64,000 bases of DNA, taken from NCBI GenBank assembly GCA_050247515.1, contig JBFWUB010000007.1, forward strand, positions 62,001-126,000, read 5' to 3'. Shown here one piece after another: positions 15,618 to 23,981 of this stretch (position 1 is its first letter; each line of letters opens with the position of its first letter). The notes under the pieces were generated by a model. It did not search any database. It was given only the letters and a program-made list of their open reading frames with translations, and was not told the DNA's origin. This DNA comes from RAM1 sp050247515 (GTDB lineage: Bacteria; Pseudomonadota; Gammaproteobacteria; Burkholderiales; Burkholderiaceae_C). The position numbers and the translations under genes were made by a program.

Positions 15618-16552
15618 TCCGCATACGCCGCGGCGCTGTCGCCGGGCGTTTCCATCATGGGCAAATGACCCACGCCCGGCAGCGTGACGATGCGGGCCTG
15701 CGGCAGCCTGTCGCGCAGCACACCGGCGCCAGACGCATCAAACACCCGGTCCTCCGTTCCCCACAGGGCCAGCACCGGCTGCTTGAGCTGCGCGATGCGC
15801 GCGTCCAGCAGGTAGCGGTCCTTGAGCTGGGCATTCCACAGCCGCTGGTTGGAGCCGGCCAGGCGCAGTGCGTCCATTTCGGCCGACTTCAGGATGGGGT
15901 AGGGCAGAAACGGCGGCTGGGCGAACACCAGCTTCATCATGGCGGCGAACTCCGCGCGGTCGCGCGCCACCAGGGGCGCCTGGCCGGCGTCGATCTGGCG
16001 GTCCATCTCGCTGGCGCGGGGCGAGCGGATGCCGTGGGGCGAGCCGATGAAGGCCACGCTGTTGACCCGGCCGGGGTGCTGGATGGCCAGCAGCGCCGCG
16101 AGGGTGCCGCCCATGGAACTGCCGCCCACATGGGCCTGGGCGATGCCCAGCGCATCCATGAACGCCAGCACGCGGCGCACCTGGGCGTCGTAGTCATAGG
16201 CCTGGCCGTCCAGTCGCCCGCTTTCGCCAAATCCCGGCAGGTCGGGCGCGATGATGCGGTATTGGCGGGGCATGGCCCGTGCAAAATCAACCCAATGGTC
16301 CTTCTCGGCAAAGATCCCGTGCAGCAGCAACACCGGCACACCCTGGCGACCGTCCTGGCCGCTGTCCAGGTAGTGGATGCGGTGCTGGGCGGCGCTGACG
16401 GTCTTTTCACTCAGACCGGCCGTGGCGCGGTTGGCCGCGAGCAGGGGCGGCTTGAGTTGCGCAGGCAGGCCATACCATGCCACCGCCAGCAGGGCGACAA
16501 GAACGGCGGCAACGGCCAGGGCGGCATGTTTGACTTTCACGGGACGCTCCAT
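15560..16552 (-). CDS. Alpha/beta hydrolase, membrane-anchored or exported
   Basis: A 330-residue alpha/beta hydrolase with an N-terminal hydrophobic helix (about residues 9-26) that should anchor or export it. The oxyanion region LLHGIF, nucleophile elbow GGSSMGG, acid GTEDRVF and histidine GVGHLPMME make a complete catalytic triad. ATG 16552 was chosen because upstream in-frame sequence is only a shadow of the AraC gene. It is divergent from that gene (61 bases between starts) and converges on the GNAT gene with a 58-base tail overlap. Substrate unknown. Confidence 0.87.
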   Translation of the reverse strand: MERPVKVKHAALAVAAVLVALLAVAWYGLPAQLKPPLLAANRATAGLSEKTVSAAQHRIHYLDSGQDGRQGVPVLLLHGIFAEKDHWVDFARAMPRQYRIIAPDLPGFGESGRLDGQAYDYDAQVRRVLAFMDALGIAQAHVGGSSMGGTLAALLAIQHPGRVNSVAFIGSPHGIRSPRASEMDRQIDAGQAPLVARDRAEFAAMMKLVFAQPPFLPYPILKSAEMDALRLAGSNQRLWNAQLKDRYLLDARIAQLKQPVLALWGTEDRVFDASGAGVLRDRLPQARIVTLPGVGHLPMMETPGDSAAAYADYLAGLGGSSPQPRSTTMR

Positions 16553-16613
16553 ACGGTTGTGTGCGGGCGCAAGGCTACCGGCAAGGGCACCGCAAAACTT
16601 GCAGGTTTGGGCT

Positions 16614-17357
16614 ATGCCGTCCGCTAACGCCCTGGTGCTGGGCGCCGACCGGGCGCTGTACACGGGTGACATGCCGGCCACCGGGCAGCATCGCCACGCC
16701 TGCCCGGTCTTCCTGCTGGGCCTGTCGGGCCGGTTTGCCCTGCACCTGCCGGGCGGGTCGGTGGTGACCTGCCACAGCGCCCTGGTCGGTACGGGCGTCG
16801 AGCATGTGTTTGACCCGCAGGGCGAGCAGGTGGCCGTGATGTACCTGGAGCCCGACGCACCGGAGACCCGCGCGCTCTTGCCCTGGCTGGCCCGCCACGG
16901 CGGCGTGATGCTGGACCCGGCCGTGCGTGTGGGCTCGCGCAGTGTGGTGCAGGCCCGCCTGTGCAGTTTTGATTTACCTGCCCTGCTGGCGTTCAGGCTG
17001 GAGGCCGCGGCGCCGCTGGACCCGCGCATAGCCCAGGGCATCCGCAGCCTGCGCCAGGGTGGAGGTGTGGCTGTCAACCGCAACGCGGCCGCCGCTGCGG
17101 CGCACCTGTCAGCGTCGCGGTTCAACCACCTGTTCCGCCAGGAGGCAGGCGTGAGCTTTCGCAGCTACCGGGTGTGGGCGCAGGTGCGCTCGGCGCTGGC
17201 GGGCCTGGCCACGTCGCCCCGCCTGACCGACGCCGCGCTGGAAGGCGCGTTTGTCGATTCGTCCCATTTCAGCCGGACCTTCCGCCAGACCTTCGGCATG
17301 ACGCCGTCCAGCGTGCTCAAGCCGCTGCGCAGCGTGACGCTGGTGCGGGGACGGTGA
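16614..17357 (+). CDS. AraC family transcriptional regulator
   Basis: A 247-residue protein with an N-terminal cupin-like sensing region and a C-terminal AraC DNA-binding domain (about 145-245). Two helix-turn-helix units are visible: HLSASRFNHLFRQEAG and, near the end, FVDSSHFSRTFRQTFG followed by MTPSS. The start ATG (MPSANALV) lies 61 bases from the divergent hydrolase start, so that hydrolase is a likely target. The inducer is unknown. Confidence 0.88.
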   Translation: MPSANALVLGADRALYTGDMPATGQHRHACPVFLLGLSGRFALHLPGGSVVTCHSALVGTGVEHVFDPQGEQVAVMYLEPDAPETRALLPWLARHGGVMLDPAVRVGSRSVVQARLCSFDLPALLAFRLEAAAPLDPRIAQGIRSLRQGGGVAVNRNAAAAAAHLSASRFNHLFRQEAGVSFRSYRVWAQVRSALAGLATSPRLTDAALEGAFVDSSHFSRTFRQTFGMTPSSVLKPLRSVTLVRGR

Positions 17358-17360
17358 GGC

Positions 17361-17729
17361 TCACCACTGCCCCGTCTCCACCCTGATCGCCACTTCGCAG
17401 TCGTCAAAGATCTCCAGCTTGGCGATCTTCACGCGAACGCCCAGCACGCCGGGCAGCTGCATCAGGCGCTGGGCCAGTTTGCCGATCAGGCTTTCCAGCA
17501 GGTTCACATGCTCGGCCGTGCATTCGTCAATGATGATCTGGCGCACCTTGCGGTAGTCCAGCACGTGGTTGATCTCGTCGTCGCGCGGGCGCAGGTCCTG
17601 CGTGCCCAGGTTCAGTTCGGCGTCAACCAGAATGGGCTGGGGGGCCGTCTTCTCGAAATCGAGGATGCCCAGGTTGGCGTCAAAGCGCAGCCCGGTGAGG
17701 GTGAGGGTCTGGTTGCCTTTGGTCAGCAT
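17361..17729 (-). CDS. folB: Dihydroneopterin aldolase
   Basis: FolB converts dihydroneopterin to 6-hydroxymethyl-dihydropterin in folate synthesis. The 122-residue length, the DYRKVRQII segment, the glutamate in NLLESLIGKLAQ and the K-x-E segment IAKLEIFDDCEVAIRVE fit the family. It starts 9 bases after the stop of a pteridine-reductase-like SDR gene on the same strand, so both probably serve one pterin/folate operon. Confidence 0.9.
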   Translation of the reverse strand: MLTKGNQTLTLTGLRFDANLGILDFEKTAPQPILVDAELNLGTQDLRPRDDEINHVLDYRKVRQIIIDECTAEHVNLLESLIGKLAQRLMQLPGVLGVRVKIAKLEIFDDCEVAIRVETGQW

Positions 17730-17738
17730 GGCCTGGTC

Positions 17739-18503
17739 TTACATCAATGAGAAGTCGCGGTCGAACTTCATGAGGTGCTGGCCGCCATCCACCAGCAGCG
17801 TGGTGCCGGTGATGGAGTTGTTTTCCAGCGCAAATTTCACGGTGGCCGCCACGTCCGCCGCGGTGGACGAGCGGCCCAGCGGCGACAGCTTGTGCAGCGC
17901 CTCAAATTTCTCGTCGCTCAGCATGTGGCTGGTCAGCGTGAGGCCCGGCGCCACGCCCACCACGCGCAGCGCCGGCGCAAAGGCCTGCGCCATCAGCGTG
18001 TTGGCGGCTTCCAGCGCGGCCTTGGACAGGGTGTAGCTGAAGAAGTCCGGGTTGGGGTTCCACAGCTTCTGGTCCAGCAGGTTCACCACCGCGCCCGTGG
18101 CGTTGCGCTCTTTCACATGCGCATGCAGCGTCTGCGTCAGCAGCACGGCGGCGCCGGTGTTGGTGCGCAGGTGCGCGTCCAGCGCGGCAAAGCTGAAAGA
18201 CCCCGCGGTGTCGTGCTCGAACAGCGACGCGCTGTTGACCACCGCATCCACCCCGCCCATCTGCGCGGCCACGGCGGGCAGCAGGGCGCGCACGGCGGCC
18301 TCGTCGCCCAGGTCGGCCTGGAAGGTGGCCGCGCCCGGCGTCAGCGTGGCGCATGCGGCGGCTGTGGCCTGTGCCTCGGCCTGCGAGCCGCGGTAGTGCA
18401 CGGCCACGCGCCAGCCACCGGCGGCCAGCGTCAATGCAATCTCGCGGCCCAGCCGTTTGGCGGCGCCGGTGACCAGCACGGTGCGGGGGGAAGCGACAGA
18501 CAT
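17739..18503 (-). CDS. SDR oxidoreductase, pteridine reductase / FolM type
   Basis: A 254-residue short-chain dehydrogenase. Instead of the usual TGxxxGxG, the cofactor loop is TGAAKRLGRE, the arginine-bearing form of FolM and protozoan PTR1, which prefers NADPH and reduces pterins. The catalytic SYTLSK (Y-x3-K) and a DQ pair before it are present. Placement directly upstream of folB supports a role in dihydromonapterin or dihydrofolate reduction. I chose ATG 18503 (MSVASPRT); a start 9 codons upstream would run into the divergent methyltransferase gene. Confidence 0.82.
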   Translation of the reverse strand: MSVASPRTVLVTGAAKRLGREIALTLAAGGWRVAVHYRGSQAEAQATAAACATLTPGAATFQADLGDEAAVRALLPAVAAQMGGVDAVVNSASLFEHDTAGSFSFAALDAHLRTNTGAAVLLTQTLHAHVKERNATGAVVNLLDQKLWNPNPDFFSYTLSKAALEAANTLMAQAFAPALRVVGVAPGLTLTSHMLSDEKFEALHKLSPLGRSSTAADVAATVKFALENNSITGTTLLVDGGQHLMKFDRDFSLM

Positions 18504-18520
18504 TCGGGGACAATCCACGG

Positions 18521-19615
18521 GTGACGACACAAGACCGCAGTTTAACGAGCGCCCTGCAGGCCCTGATGCAACGCGTCATCAGTCAGGCCGGCGGCTGGAT
18601 TCCCTTTGACCGTTTCATGGCGCTGGCACTGTACGCGCCCGGGCTGGGTTACTACGCCCATGATTCACGCAAGTTCGGCCTGATGCCCGCGTCGGGCAGC
18701 GACTTTGTGACGGCGCCCGAGCTGTCGCCCTTGTTCGGCAAGGCATTGGCCACGCAGGTGGCCCAGGCGCTGGACGCCACCGGCACGCGCGAGGTGTGGG
18801 AATTTGGCGCCGGCTCCGGCGCGCTGGCCCTGCAGCTGCTGGACGCATTGGGCGACAAGGTGGACCGCTACACCATCGTGGACCTGTCGGGCACGCTGCG
18901 CGCGCGCCAGCAGCAGACGCTGGCCGCGCATGCGCCGCGCGTGCACTGGGCCAGCGAACTGCCCCAGGCGCTGCACGGCGTGGTGGTGGGCAACGAGGTG
19001 CTGGACGCCATGCCCGCCAGGCTGCTGGTGCGCACCGCCGGTGTGTGGCACGAGCGCGGTGTGGCCTGGCACGACGGCCGGCCCGTGTTTGCCGACACGC
19101 CGACCGATCAGCGCCCGCCGGTGGACATCGAGGGCGCGCACGACTACCTGACCGAAGTCCACCCCCAGGCCGAGGCCTTCATGCGCACGCTGGCCGACCG
19201 GCTGCGGCGCGGCGCGGCGTTCTTCATCGACTACGGGTTTGGTGAGTCCGAGTACTACCACCCGCAGCGCCACATGGGCACGCTGATGTGCCACCGCGCC
19301 CACCAGGCCGACACCAACCCGCTGCTGGATGTGGGGCTGAAGGACATCACGGTGCACGTCAACTTCACCGGCGTGGCGCTGGCCGCGCAGGAGGCCGGCC
19401 TGGGCACGCTGGGCTACACCAGCCAGGCGCGGTTCTTGATGAACTGCGGCATCGTGGGCCTGATGGAGCAGGCCGCGCCGGCCGGGCGCAGCCATGCGCT
19501 CAAGCTGCTGAACGAGCATGAGATGGGCGAGCTGTTCAAGGTCATTGCGCTGTCGCCGCAGGCCGGCTGGGAGCCGCTGGGCTTTGCCGCCGGCGACCGC
19601 AGCCACACACTGTGA
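18521..19615 (+). CDS. MidA/NDUFAF7-type SAM-dependent methyltransferase
   Basis: A 364-residue class I methyltransferase of the DUF185 family, whose mitochondrial member NDUFAF7 dimethylates an arginine of a complex I subunit. Typical blocks are the N-terminal FMALALYAPGLGYY, the SAM loop WEFGAGSGALA and the VVGNEVLDAMP segment. The start is GTG at 18521, 17 bases from the divergent SDR gene. The bacterial substrate is not established. Confidence 0.87.
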   Translation: MTTQDRSLTSALQALMQRVISQAGGWIPFDRFMALALYAPGLGYYAHDSRKFGLMPASGSDFVTAPELSPLFGKALATQVAQALDATGTREVWEFGAGSGALALQLLDALGDKVDRYTIVDLSGTLRARQQQTLAAHAPRVHWASELPQALHGVVVGNEVLDAMPARLLVRTAGVWHERGVAWHDGRPVFADTPTDQRPPVDIEGAHDYLTEVHPQAEAFMRTLADRLRRGAAFFIDYGFGESEYYHPQRHMGTLMCHRAHQADTNPLLDVGLKDITVHVNFTGVALAAQEAGLGTLGYTSQARFLMNCGIVGLMEQAAPAGRSHALKLLNEHEMGELFKVIALSPQAGWEPLGFAAGDRSHTL

Positions 19616-19640
19616 TGCCAAGCCCACCTATGATGGCCGC

Positions 19641-19835
19641 ATGATCCGCTGGCTCATCGTCATCTTTCTCGCGCTCCTGCTCATCAGCTGGTTCACGCCG
19701 CTGCTGCAGAAGCTGGGCGTGGGCAAGCTGCCGGGGGATTTCCGTTTCCGGCTGTTTGGCCGCGAATGGTTCATACCGCTCAGTTCCACACTGATCCTGA
19801 GCATGGTGGCCGCGCTGATTGCGCGCTTTGTCTGA
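19641..19835 (+). CDS. DUF2905 small membrane protein
   Basis: A 64-residue protein with two transmembrane helices (about 3-19 and 46-62) around the conserved centre GKLPGDFRF, characteristic of DUF2905. ATG 19641 gives the family-sized protein; upstream in-frame ATGs lie in the methyltransferase gene. Function unknown. It sits between the methyltransferase and ROK genes on the same strand with gaps under 30 bases. Confidence 0.82.
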   Translation: MIRWLIVIFLALLLISWFTPLLQKLGVGKLPGDFRFRLFGREWFIPLSSTLILSMVAALIARFV

Positions 19836-19850
19836 AAGGCGTTGACCGGC

Positions 19851-20801
19851 ATGCGTGCGTGCATCGATATCGGCGGCACCAAGGTGGCGGTCAGCCTGGC
19901 GCCCTCCACGCCGGGCGTGCCGGGCGCGGGCGCGCCGCCACCGCTGCAGGCCCGCCGCACCGAGCCCACCGCCAAGACCGGTGACAGCGGTGCACTGGCC
20001 CGCCAGGTGCTGCGCCTGGTGGACGAGGTGTGCGCAGAAGCCGGTGTTGCGCCCCGCGCCATCACCACCGCAGGCGTTTCTTCATGCGGCCCGTTTGTGC
20101 TGAACGCCGGCCAGATCGAGCTGGCCGCCCCCAACATCTGCGGCGGCCTGGCCGGCCCCGCGCGCGGCCTGCCCAATGACTGGCAAAGCGCCCCGCTGGA
20201 GGCGCCGCTGCGCGAACGGTTTGCCACGCTGCGCGTGGAAAACGACTGCATCGCCGCGCTGGAGGCCGAGCGCCGCTGGGGCGCGCTGCAGGGCGTGGAC
20301 CATTGCGCCTACGTCACCTGGAGCACCGGCATCGGCGTGGGCCTGTGCGTGGACGGCCGCGTGCTGCGCGGCAAGCATGGCAACGCCGGCCATGCCGGCC
20401 ATATGTTCGTGAGCGACGACGACAGCCACGCGCTGTGCGGCTGCGGCAATGTGGGCGATGTGGAAGGCCTGGTGGCCGGCAATGCGTTTGAGCGTCGCTT
20501 CGGCCAGGGCGCGGCCGCGCTGCTGGACGCCGCGCACGCGGGCGACGCGGCGGCGCTGGCGCGCGTGGACGCGCTGTGCCGCGTGCTGGGCCGCATGCTC
20601 TACAACCTGGTGGCCACGCTGGACCTGCAGCGCATCAGCCTGGGCGGCAGCGTGTTCTGGCACCACCGCACGCTGCTGCTGCCGCGCCTGCAGGCGCAGG
20701 TCGATGGCAAGCTGCCCGCGCTGACGGCCGGTGCCCAGCTGGTGCCGGCCGGGCTGGGCCTGGGGGTGGGTGATTACGCGGCGCTCGCGTTGCTGGGCTG
20801 A
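19851..20801 (+). CDS. ROK family sugar kinase or regulator-like protein
   Basis: A 316-residue ROK-fold protein without an N-terminal DNA-binding domain, so more likely a kinase. The phosphate loop DIGGTK opens the protein and the catalytic-region ENDCIAA is present. The zinc site is altered: the family motif CxCGxxGC reads CGCGNVGD here, so the third cysteine is an aspartate, while the GH before it is kept. ATG 19851 is preferred over TTG 19842. Substrate unknown; glucose or N-acetyl sugars are typical for the family. Confidence 0.85.
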   Translation: MRACIDIGGTKVAVSLAPSTPGVPGAGAPPPLQARRTEPTAKTGDSGALARQVLRLVDEVCAEAGVAPRAITTAGVSSCGPFVLNAGQIELAAPNICGGLAGPARGLPNDWQSAPLEAPLRERFATLRVENDCIAALEAERRWGALQGVDHCAYVTWSTGIGVGLCVDGRVLRGKHGNAGHAGHMFVSDDDSHALCGCGNVGDVEGLVAGNAFERRFGQGAAALLDAAHAGDAAALARVDALCRVLGRMLYNLVATLDLQRISLGGSVFWHHRTLLLPRLQAQVDGKLPALTAGAQLVPAGLGLGVGDYAALALLG

Positions 20802-21209
20802 TCAGTCTTCGATCTGCCACAGACCTGTGCATTTGCGGCAGCGCACCTGCATGCGCTGGGTTCGCCGGTCTTCTTCCATCACTTCAAAGCGGCCGTATTC
20901 GTCGCAGCTGGGGCAGTTGGCCTGGTTGGCGATCAGCTCGGCATGGCCCAGCAGCACCAGGTAGCGCCGCAGCGCCCACAGGGCTATCCCGGCGCTCACC
21001 AGGATGAACAGCACGTCCATGAGCTTTTCCGCCAGGGTGCCGCCGCGAAACGCCTCAAAGCTGCCCAGCAGCGCCACGGTGGCCAGCAGCGCCAGCACCA
21101 TGTGGGCGTGGCTGGACAGCAGCTCGCGTTCATACCATTTGCGAAAACCCACCTTGCGCACCCCGTCGGCCAGGGTGTGGTTGAGGTAGTTGCGCTGTGG
21201 CGGTGGCAT
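20802..21209 (-). CDS. Small membrane protein with C-terminal zinc-ribbon-like motif
   Basis: A 135-residue protein of unknown function. Two hydrophobic helices (about 35-52 and 64-80) are followed by a cytoplasmic tail holding two CxxC pairs, CPSC and CRKC, about 28 residues apart, a zinc-ribbon pattern. ATG 21209 opens a plausible N-terminus (MPPPQRNYLNH). Its stop abuts the end of the convergent ROK gene. Confidence 0.7.
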   Translation of the reverse strand: MPPPQRNYLNHTLADGVRKVGFRKWYERELLSSHAHMVLALLATVALLGSFEAFRGGTLAEKLMDVLFILVSAGIALWALRRYLVLLGHAELIANQANCPSCDEYGRFEVMEEDRRTQRMQVRCRKCTGLWQIED

Positions 21210-21268
21210 GGCGCCATCATCGCAAAAGCCATGCCAAACCCCGCGGGTTGGCGGAGCAACCCGCGGAT

Positions 21269-22519
21269 TCAGTCGGACAAGCCGGCAGGCAGCGCGGTGG
21301 CCACGGCCGCCACGCGCGCGCGGTGGATTCTCTCGCCCACCTGCGGGCCCCTGGCCCCGGCTTTGGCCGCCTGCTGCGCAACCTCGGCAGTCACGACGGA
21401 CTGCGCCGCCGCCAGCGCCGCCAGCAGCCAGGGGCGTTGCGGATAGGGGCTGCCGTGCAGGCCCAGGCGGCCGCGCGCGTCGCATTCGCAGGCCAGCAGC
21501 ACCTGGCCAAAGCGGTCCGGTTTGCGCAGGGCGTCGCAGCGCTCCAGCAGCCGCACCAGCGCCGCCGCGTTGAATTCGCCGCTGCGGTGGATGTTGCCGT
21601 GCTCGCGCGCCACCACGTCGGCCAGCTCGCGGCATTCCACCGGCACGCGCAGGCGTTCGCACACACCGCGCAGCAGCCGCGCGCTGCGTTCCTCGTGGCC
21701 GATGTGGCGCGGCAGCACATCGGCTGGCGTGGTGCCCTTGCCCAGGTCGTGGCACAGGCAGGCAAAGCGCGTGGCCAGCGGGGCAGCCAGCTGCGCGCTC
21801 ATGTCCAGCACCATCATCAGGTGCACGCCGGTGTCCACCTCGGGGTGGTATTCGGGCCGCTGCGGCACGCCCCACAGGCGGTCCACCTCGGGCAACAGCC
21901 GCGCCAGCGCCCCGCATTCGCGCAGCACCTCGAACATGCGCGACGGCCGGGGCGCCATCAGCCCGCGCGCCAGCTCCTGCCACACGCGCTCGGCCACCAG
22001 CGCGTCCACCTCGCCGTCGTCCACCATGTGCTTCATGAGCGCCAGGGTCTCGGGCGCCACGGTGAAATCGGCAAAGCGCGCCGCAAAACGCGCCAGGCGC
22101 AGGATGCGCACCGGGTCTTCACGAAAGGCATCGGTCACATGGCGCAGCACGCGGGCCTGCAGGTCGCGCTGGCCGCCATAGGGGTCCACCAGGCCGTCGG
22201 TGCCGGTGGCGTCAGCGGCCTGGGCGATGGCATTGATGGTCAGGTCGCGCCGGGCCAAGTCCTGCTCGAGCGTGACGCCCGGGTCGGCATGGATGGCAAA
22301 GCCCTGGTAGCCCGGTGCGGTCTTGCGCTCTGTTCGGGCCAGGGCGTATTCCTCTTGGGTCTGGGGGTGCAGGAAAACGGGGAAGTCTTTGCCTACTGGC
22401 AGGTAGCCCTGTTGCATCAGCTCTTCTGGTGTGGCACCGACGACTACCCAGTCGTGGTCGTGGACGGGGAGGCCCAGCAGGGCATCTCTGACTGCGCCGC
22501 CGACTCGGTAGATTTGCAT
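21269..22519 (-). CDS. cca: CCA tRNA nucleotidyltransferase (multifunctional, HD domain)
   Basis: This enzyme adds or repairs the 3'-CCA of tRNAs. The 416-residue protein has the N-terminal nucleotidyltransferase core (GGAVRDALLG, metal-binding DHDW, RRDLTINAIA), the RNA-binding neck (EDPVRILRLARFAARF), and a C-terminal HD phosphohydrolase domain (CHDLGKG), as in the multifunctional Cca of proteobacteria. The gene start borders the palindromic element at 22551. Confidence 0.96.
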   Translation of the reverse strand: MQIYRVGGAVRDALLGLPVHDHDWVVVGATPEELMQQGYLPVGKDFPVFLHPQTQEEYALARTERKTAPGYQGFAIHADPGVTLEQDLARRDLTINAIAQAADATGTDGLVDPYGGQRDLQARVLRHVTDAFREDPVRILRLARFAARFADFTVAPETLALMKHMVDDGEVDALVAERVWQELARGLMAPRPSRMFEVLRECGALARLLPEVDRLWGVPQRPEYHPEVDTGVHLMMVLDMSAQLAAPLATRFACLCHDLGKGTTPADVLPRHIGHEERSARLLRGVCERLRVPVECRELADVVAREHGNIHRSGEFNAAALVRLLERCDALRKPDRFGQVLLACECDARGRLGLHGSPYPQRPWLLAALAAAQSVVTAEVAQQAAKAGARGPQVGERIHRARVAAVATALPAGLSD

Positions 22520-22550
22520 TTGTTCAGTTTAGCTTTTTGGTGTGCGGGGC

Positions 22551-22971
22551 ACCTCTTGTTTCCCCCCCTATCCCTCCCCGCCCCTTTCCACCCCCGCCGG
22601 GGTGGAAAGGGGAGCCTTGGATTCTGGTGTTGGTCTCCGGCTGGCTGAAGAATCGGGGTGGCGTTGCGCTACGGGCTGGTCCGCCACGGCCCTGGCCTGC
22701 TGTTGGGGCGGTGGCTGGCAGTGGTTCTCGGAACCGCTGCCCGCTTTGCGTGGCAGGACGAGCCAGCGTGCGCGCGCGCGCGGCTCGCGTTGGCATGTGA
22801 TGGGCGGCCACCGCCCCAACTGTTGGCACGGGCCGTGGCGTTCACGGGTGTACCGCAGCCTCACCCCAGTTCTTCAGGCGTCCGGCGCGCAAATTCAGAA
22901 TCAGGGCTCCCCCTTTCCACCCCGGCGGGGGTGGAAAGGGGGCTGGGGGGATAGGGGGGGGAAAGCGAGGT
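22551..22971 (+). repeat. ~420-bp palindromic repeat element, copy A
   Basis: This intergenic stretch between dapA and cca holds no credible gene. It begins ACCTCTTGTTTCCCCCC and ends with an imperfect inverse of the same, and it carries a hairpin at each end made of CCTTTCCACCCC and GGGGTGGAAAGG. The two halves align as inverted repeats over almost the whole length, meeting at the GC-alternating centre near 22770. Copy B at 28903-29321 is roughly 90% identical by eye and in opposite orientation. The T-rich left and A-rich right flanks extend the symmetry. No transposase is encoded, so a MITE-like or large REP/BIME-like element is the best description. Confidence 0.88.
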
Positions 22972-23007
22972 GAAGCAGCAACCAACAAAACAACAAAAAA
23001 AGAAAAC

Positions 23008-23898
23008 TCAAGCCAGCTGCAACTGATCCCAAACAACCCGAGCCCGCAATTCAGTCCCCGCCGGCGCAGCCGGCAACGGCAACCTGCACTCCCCCACAGG
23101 CTGCCCCAACACCCTCAACATCACCTTGATCGCCATCGAGAACACGCACTCATCACTGTTGATGAACGCAAACGACGGCAGCAGCCGTGCCTGCACTGCC
23201 CGCGCCGATGCAAGATCGCCGCGCGAAACAGCCGCCACCATCTGCTGGAACAGCGGCCCCGTCCAGTGCGTGCTGGTGCCCACCACGCCCACCGCGCCGC
23301 AGGCCAGCAGGGGCAGGGTGTACGGGTCATCCCCCGAATACAGGTCAAAGTGATCGCCGGCCTGCGCCACCAGTGCCGCGGCCGCCGGCGGGTCGCCCGT
23401 GGCGTCCTTGAAGGCCACGATGTTGGGCACGTCGGTGAACAGGCGCAGCAGCACGTCGGTGGCCACGCGCCGGTTGGTGCGGGTGGGCACGTCGTAGATC
23501 ATCACGGGCAGCGGGGTGGCCGCGGCACAGGCGCGAAAGTGCGCCTCGATGCCGGCTTGCGGCGGGCGGTTGTAATACGGCGCCACCACCAGCACGCCCG
23601 CCGCGCCCAGGCTTTGCGCGCGGCGCGTGAGCATCACGCTGTGGGCGGTGTCGTTGCTGCCGGTGCCGGCCAGCACGGGGATGGTTACCGCCTGCGCCAC
23701 GGCCTGCACCAGGTCGCAGCGTTCGTCGTCGGTCAGCGTGGATGCTTCACCCGTGGTGGCCGCCACCACCAGGCCGTCGTTGCCGTTGGCGGCCAGCCAG
23801 CGCGCCAGGCGCTGCGCGGCGTCCAGGTCAAGCCGCCCGTCCTTGTCGAATGGCGTGACCATGGCGCTCATCACAGCGCCGAAATATCTCGCCCCCAC
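23008..23898 (-). CDS. dapA: 4-hydroxy-tetrahydrodipicolinate synthase / DapA-family lyase
   Basis: A class I aldolase-superfamily enzyme expected to condense pyruvate with aspartate semialdehyde for lysine and diaminopimelate synthesis. Visible are AATTGEASTL, the tyrosine in YDVPTRTN and the Schiff-base lysine in VAFKDATGD. The start is uncertain: an ATG at 23985 overlaps the GST stop, but the first ~30 codons from there would be encoded by an intergenic repeat with a strong hairpin. I chose GTG 23898, which keeps the family N-terminus YFGAVMSAMVTPF; ATG 23871 is the shorter option. DapA paralogues with other substrates exist, so the exact reaction is not certain. Confidence 0.85.
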   Translation of the reverse strand: MGARYFGAVMSAMVTPFDKDGRLDLDAAQRLARWLAANGNDGLVVAATTGEASTLTDDERCDLVQAVAQAVTIPVLAGTGSNDTAHSVMLTRRAQSLGAAGVLVVAPYYNRPPQAGIEAHFRACAAATPLPVMIYDVPTRTNRRVATDVLLRLFTDVPNIVAFKDATGDPPAAAALVAQAGDHFDLYSGDDPYTLPLLACGAVGVVGTSTHWTGPLFQQMVAAVSRGDLASARAVQARLLPSFAFINSDECVFSMAIKVMLRVLGQPVGECRLPLPAAPAGTELRARVVWDQLQLA

Positions 23899-23900
23899 GC

Positions 23901-23966
23901 TCGTCACTTCGTGTACTTCGCTGCCCCCCGAGGGGGCGCTCGCGCCTTGGGGCGGCCCGGCGTCGC
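23901..23966. repeat. Intergenic repeat with GC hairpin between gst and dapA
   Basis: A GC-rich segment with a 6-bp perfect stem and 3-base loop (GCCCCC CGA GGGGGC, 23923-23937), followed by CGCGCCTTGGGGCGGCC. Sequences of this kind recur between genes in Comamonadaceae as I recall them; only one copy is in this window. It lies inside the longest possible dapA reading frame, which argues against that start. Confidence 0.55.
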
Positions 23967-23981
23967 TCGACCTCGGCGCCG

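Noticed and set aside
22551..22971. Short coding frames within the palindromic element
   Set aside because: The same peptides appear from both strands because of the palindrome, with no ribosome-binding sites or conserved domain.
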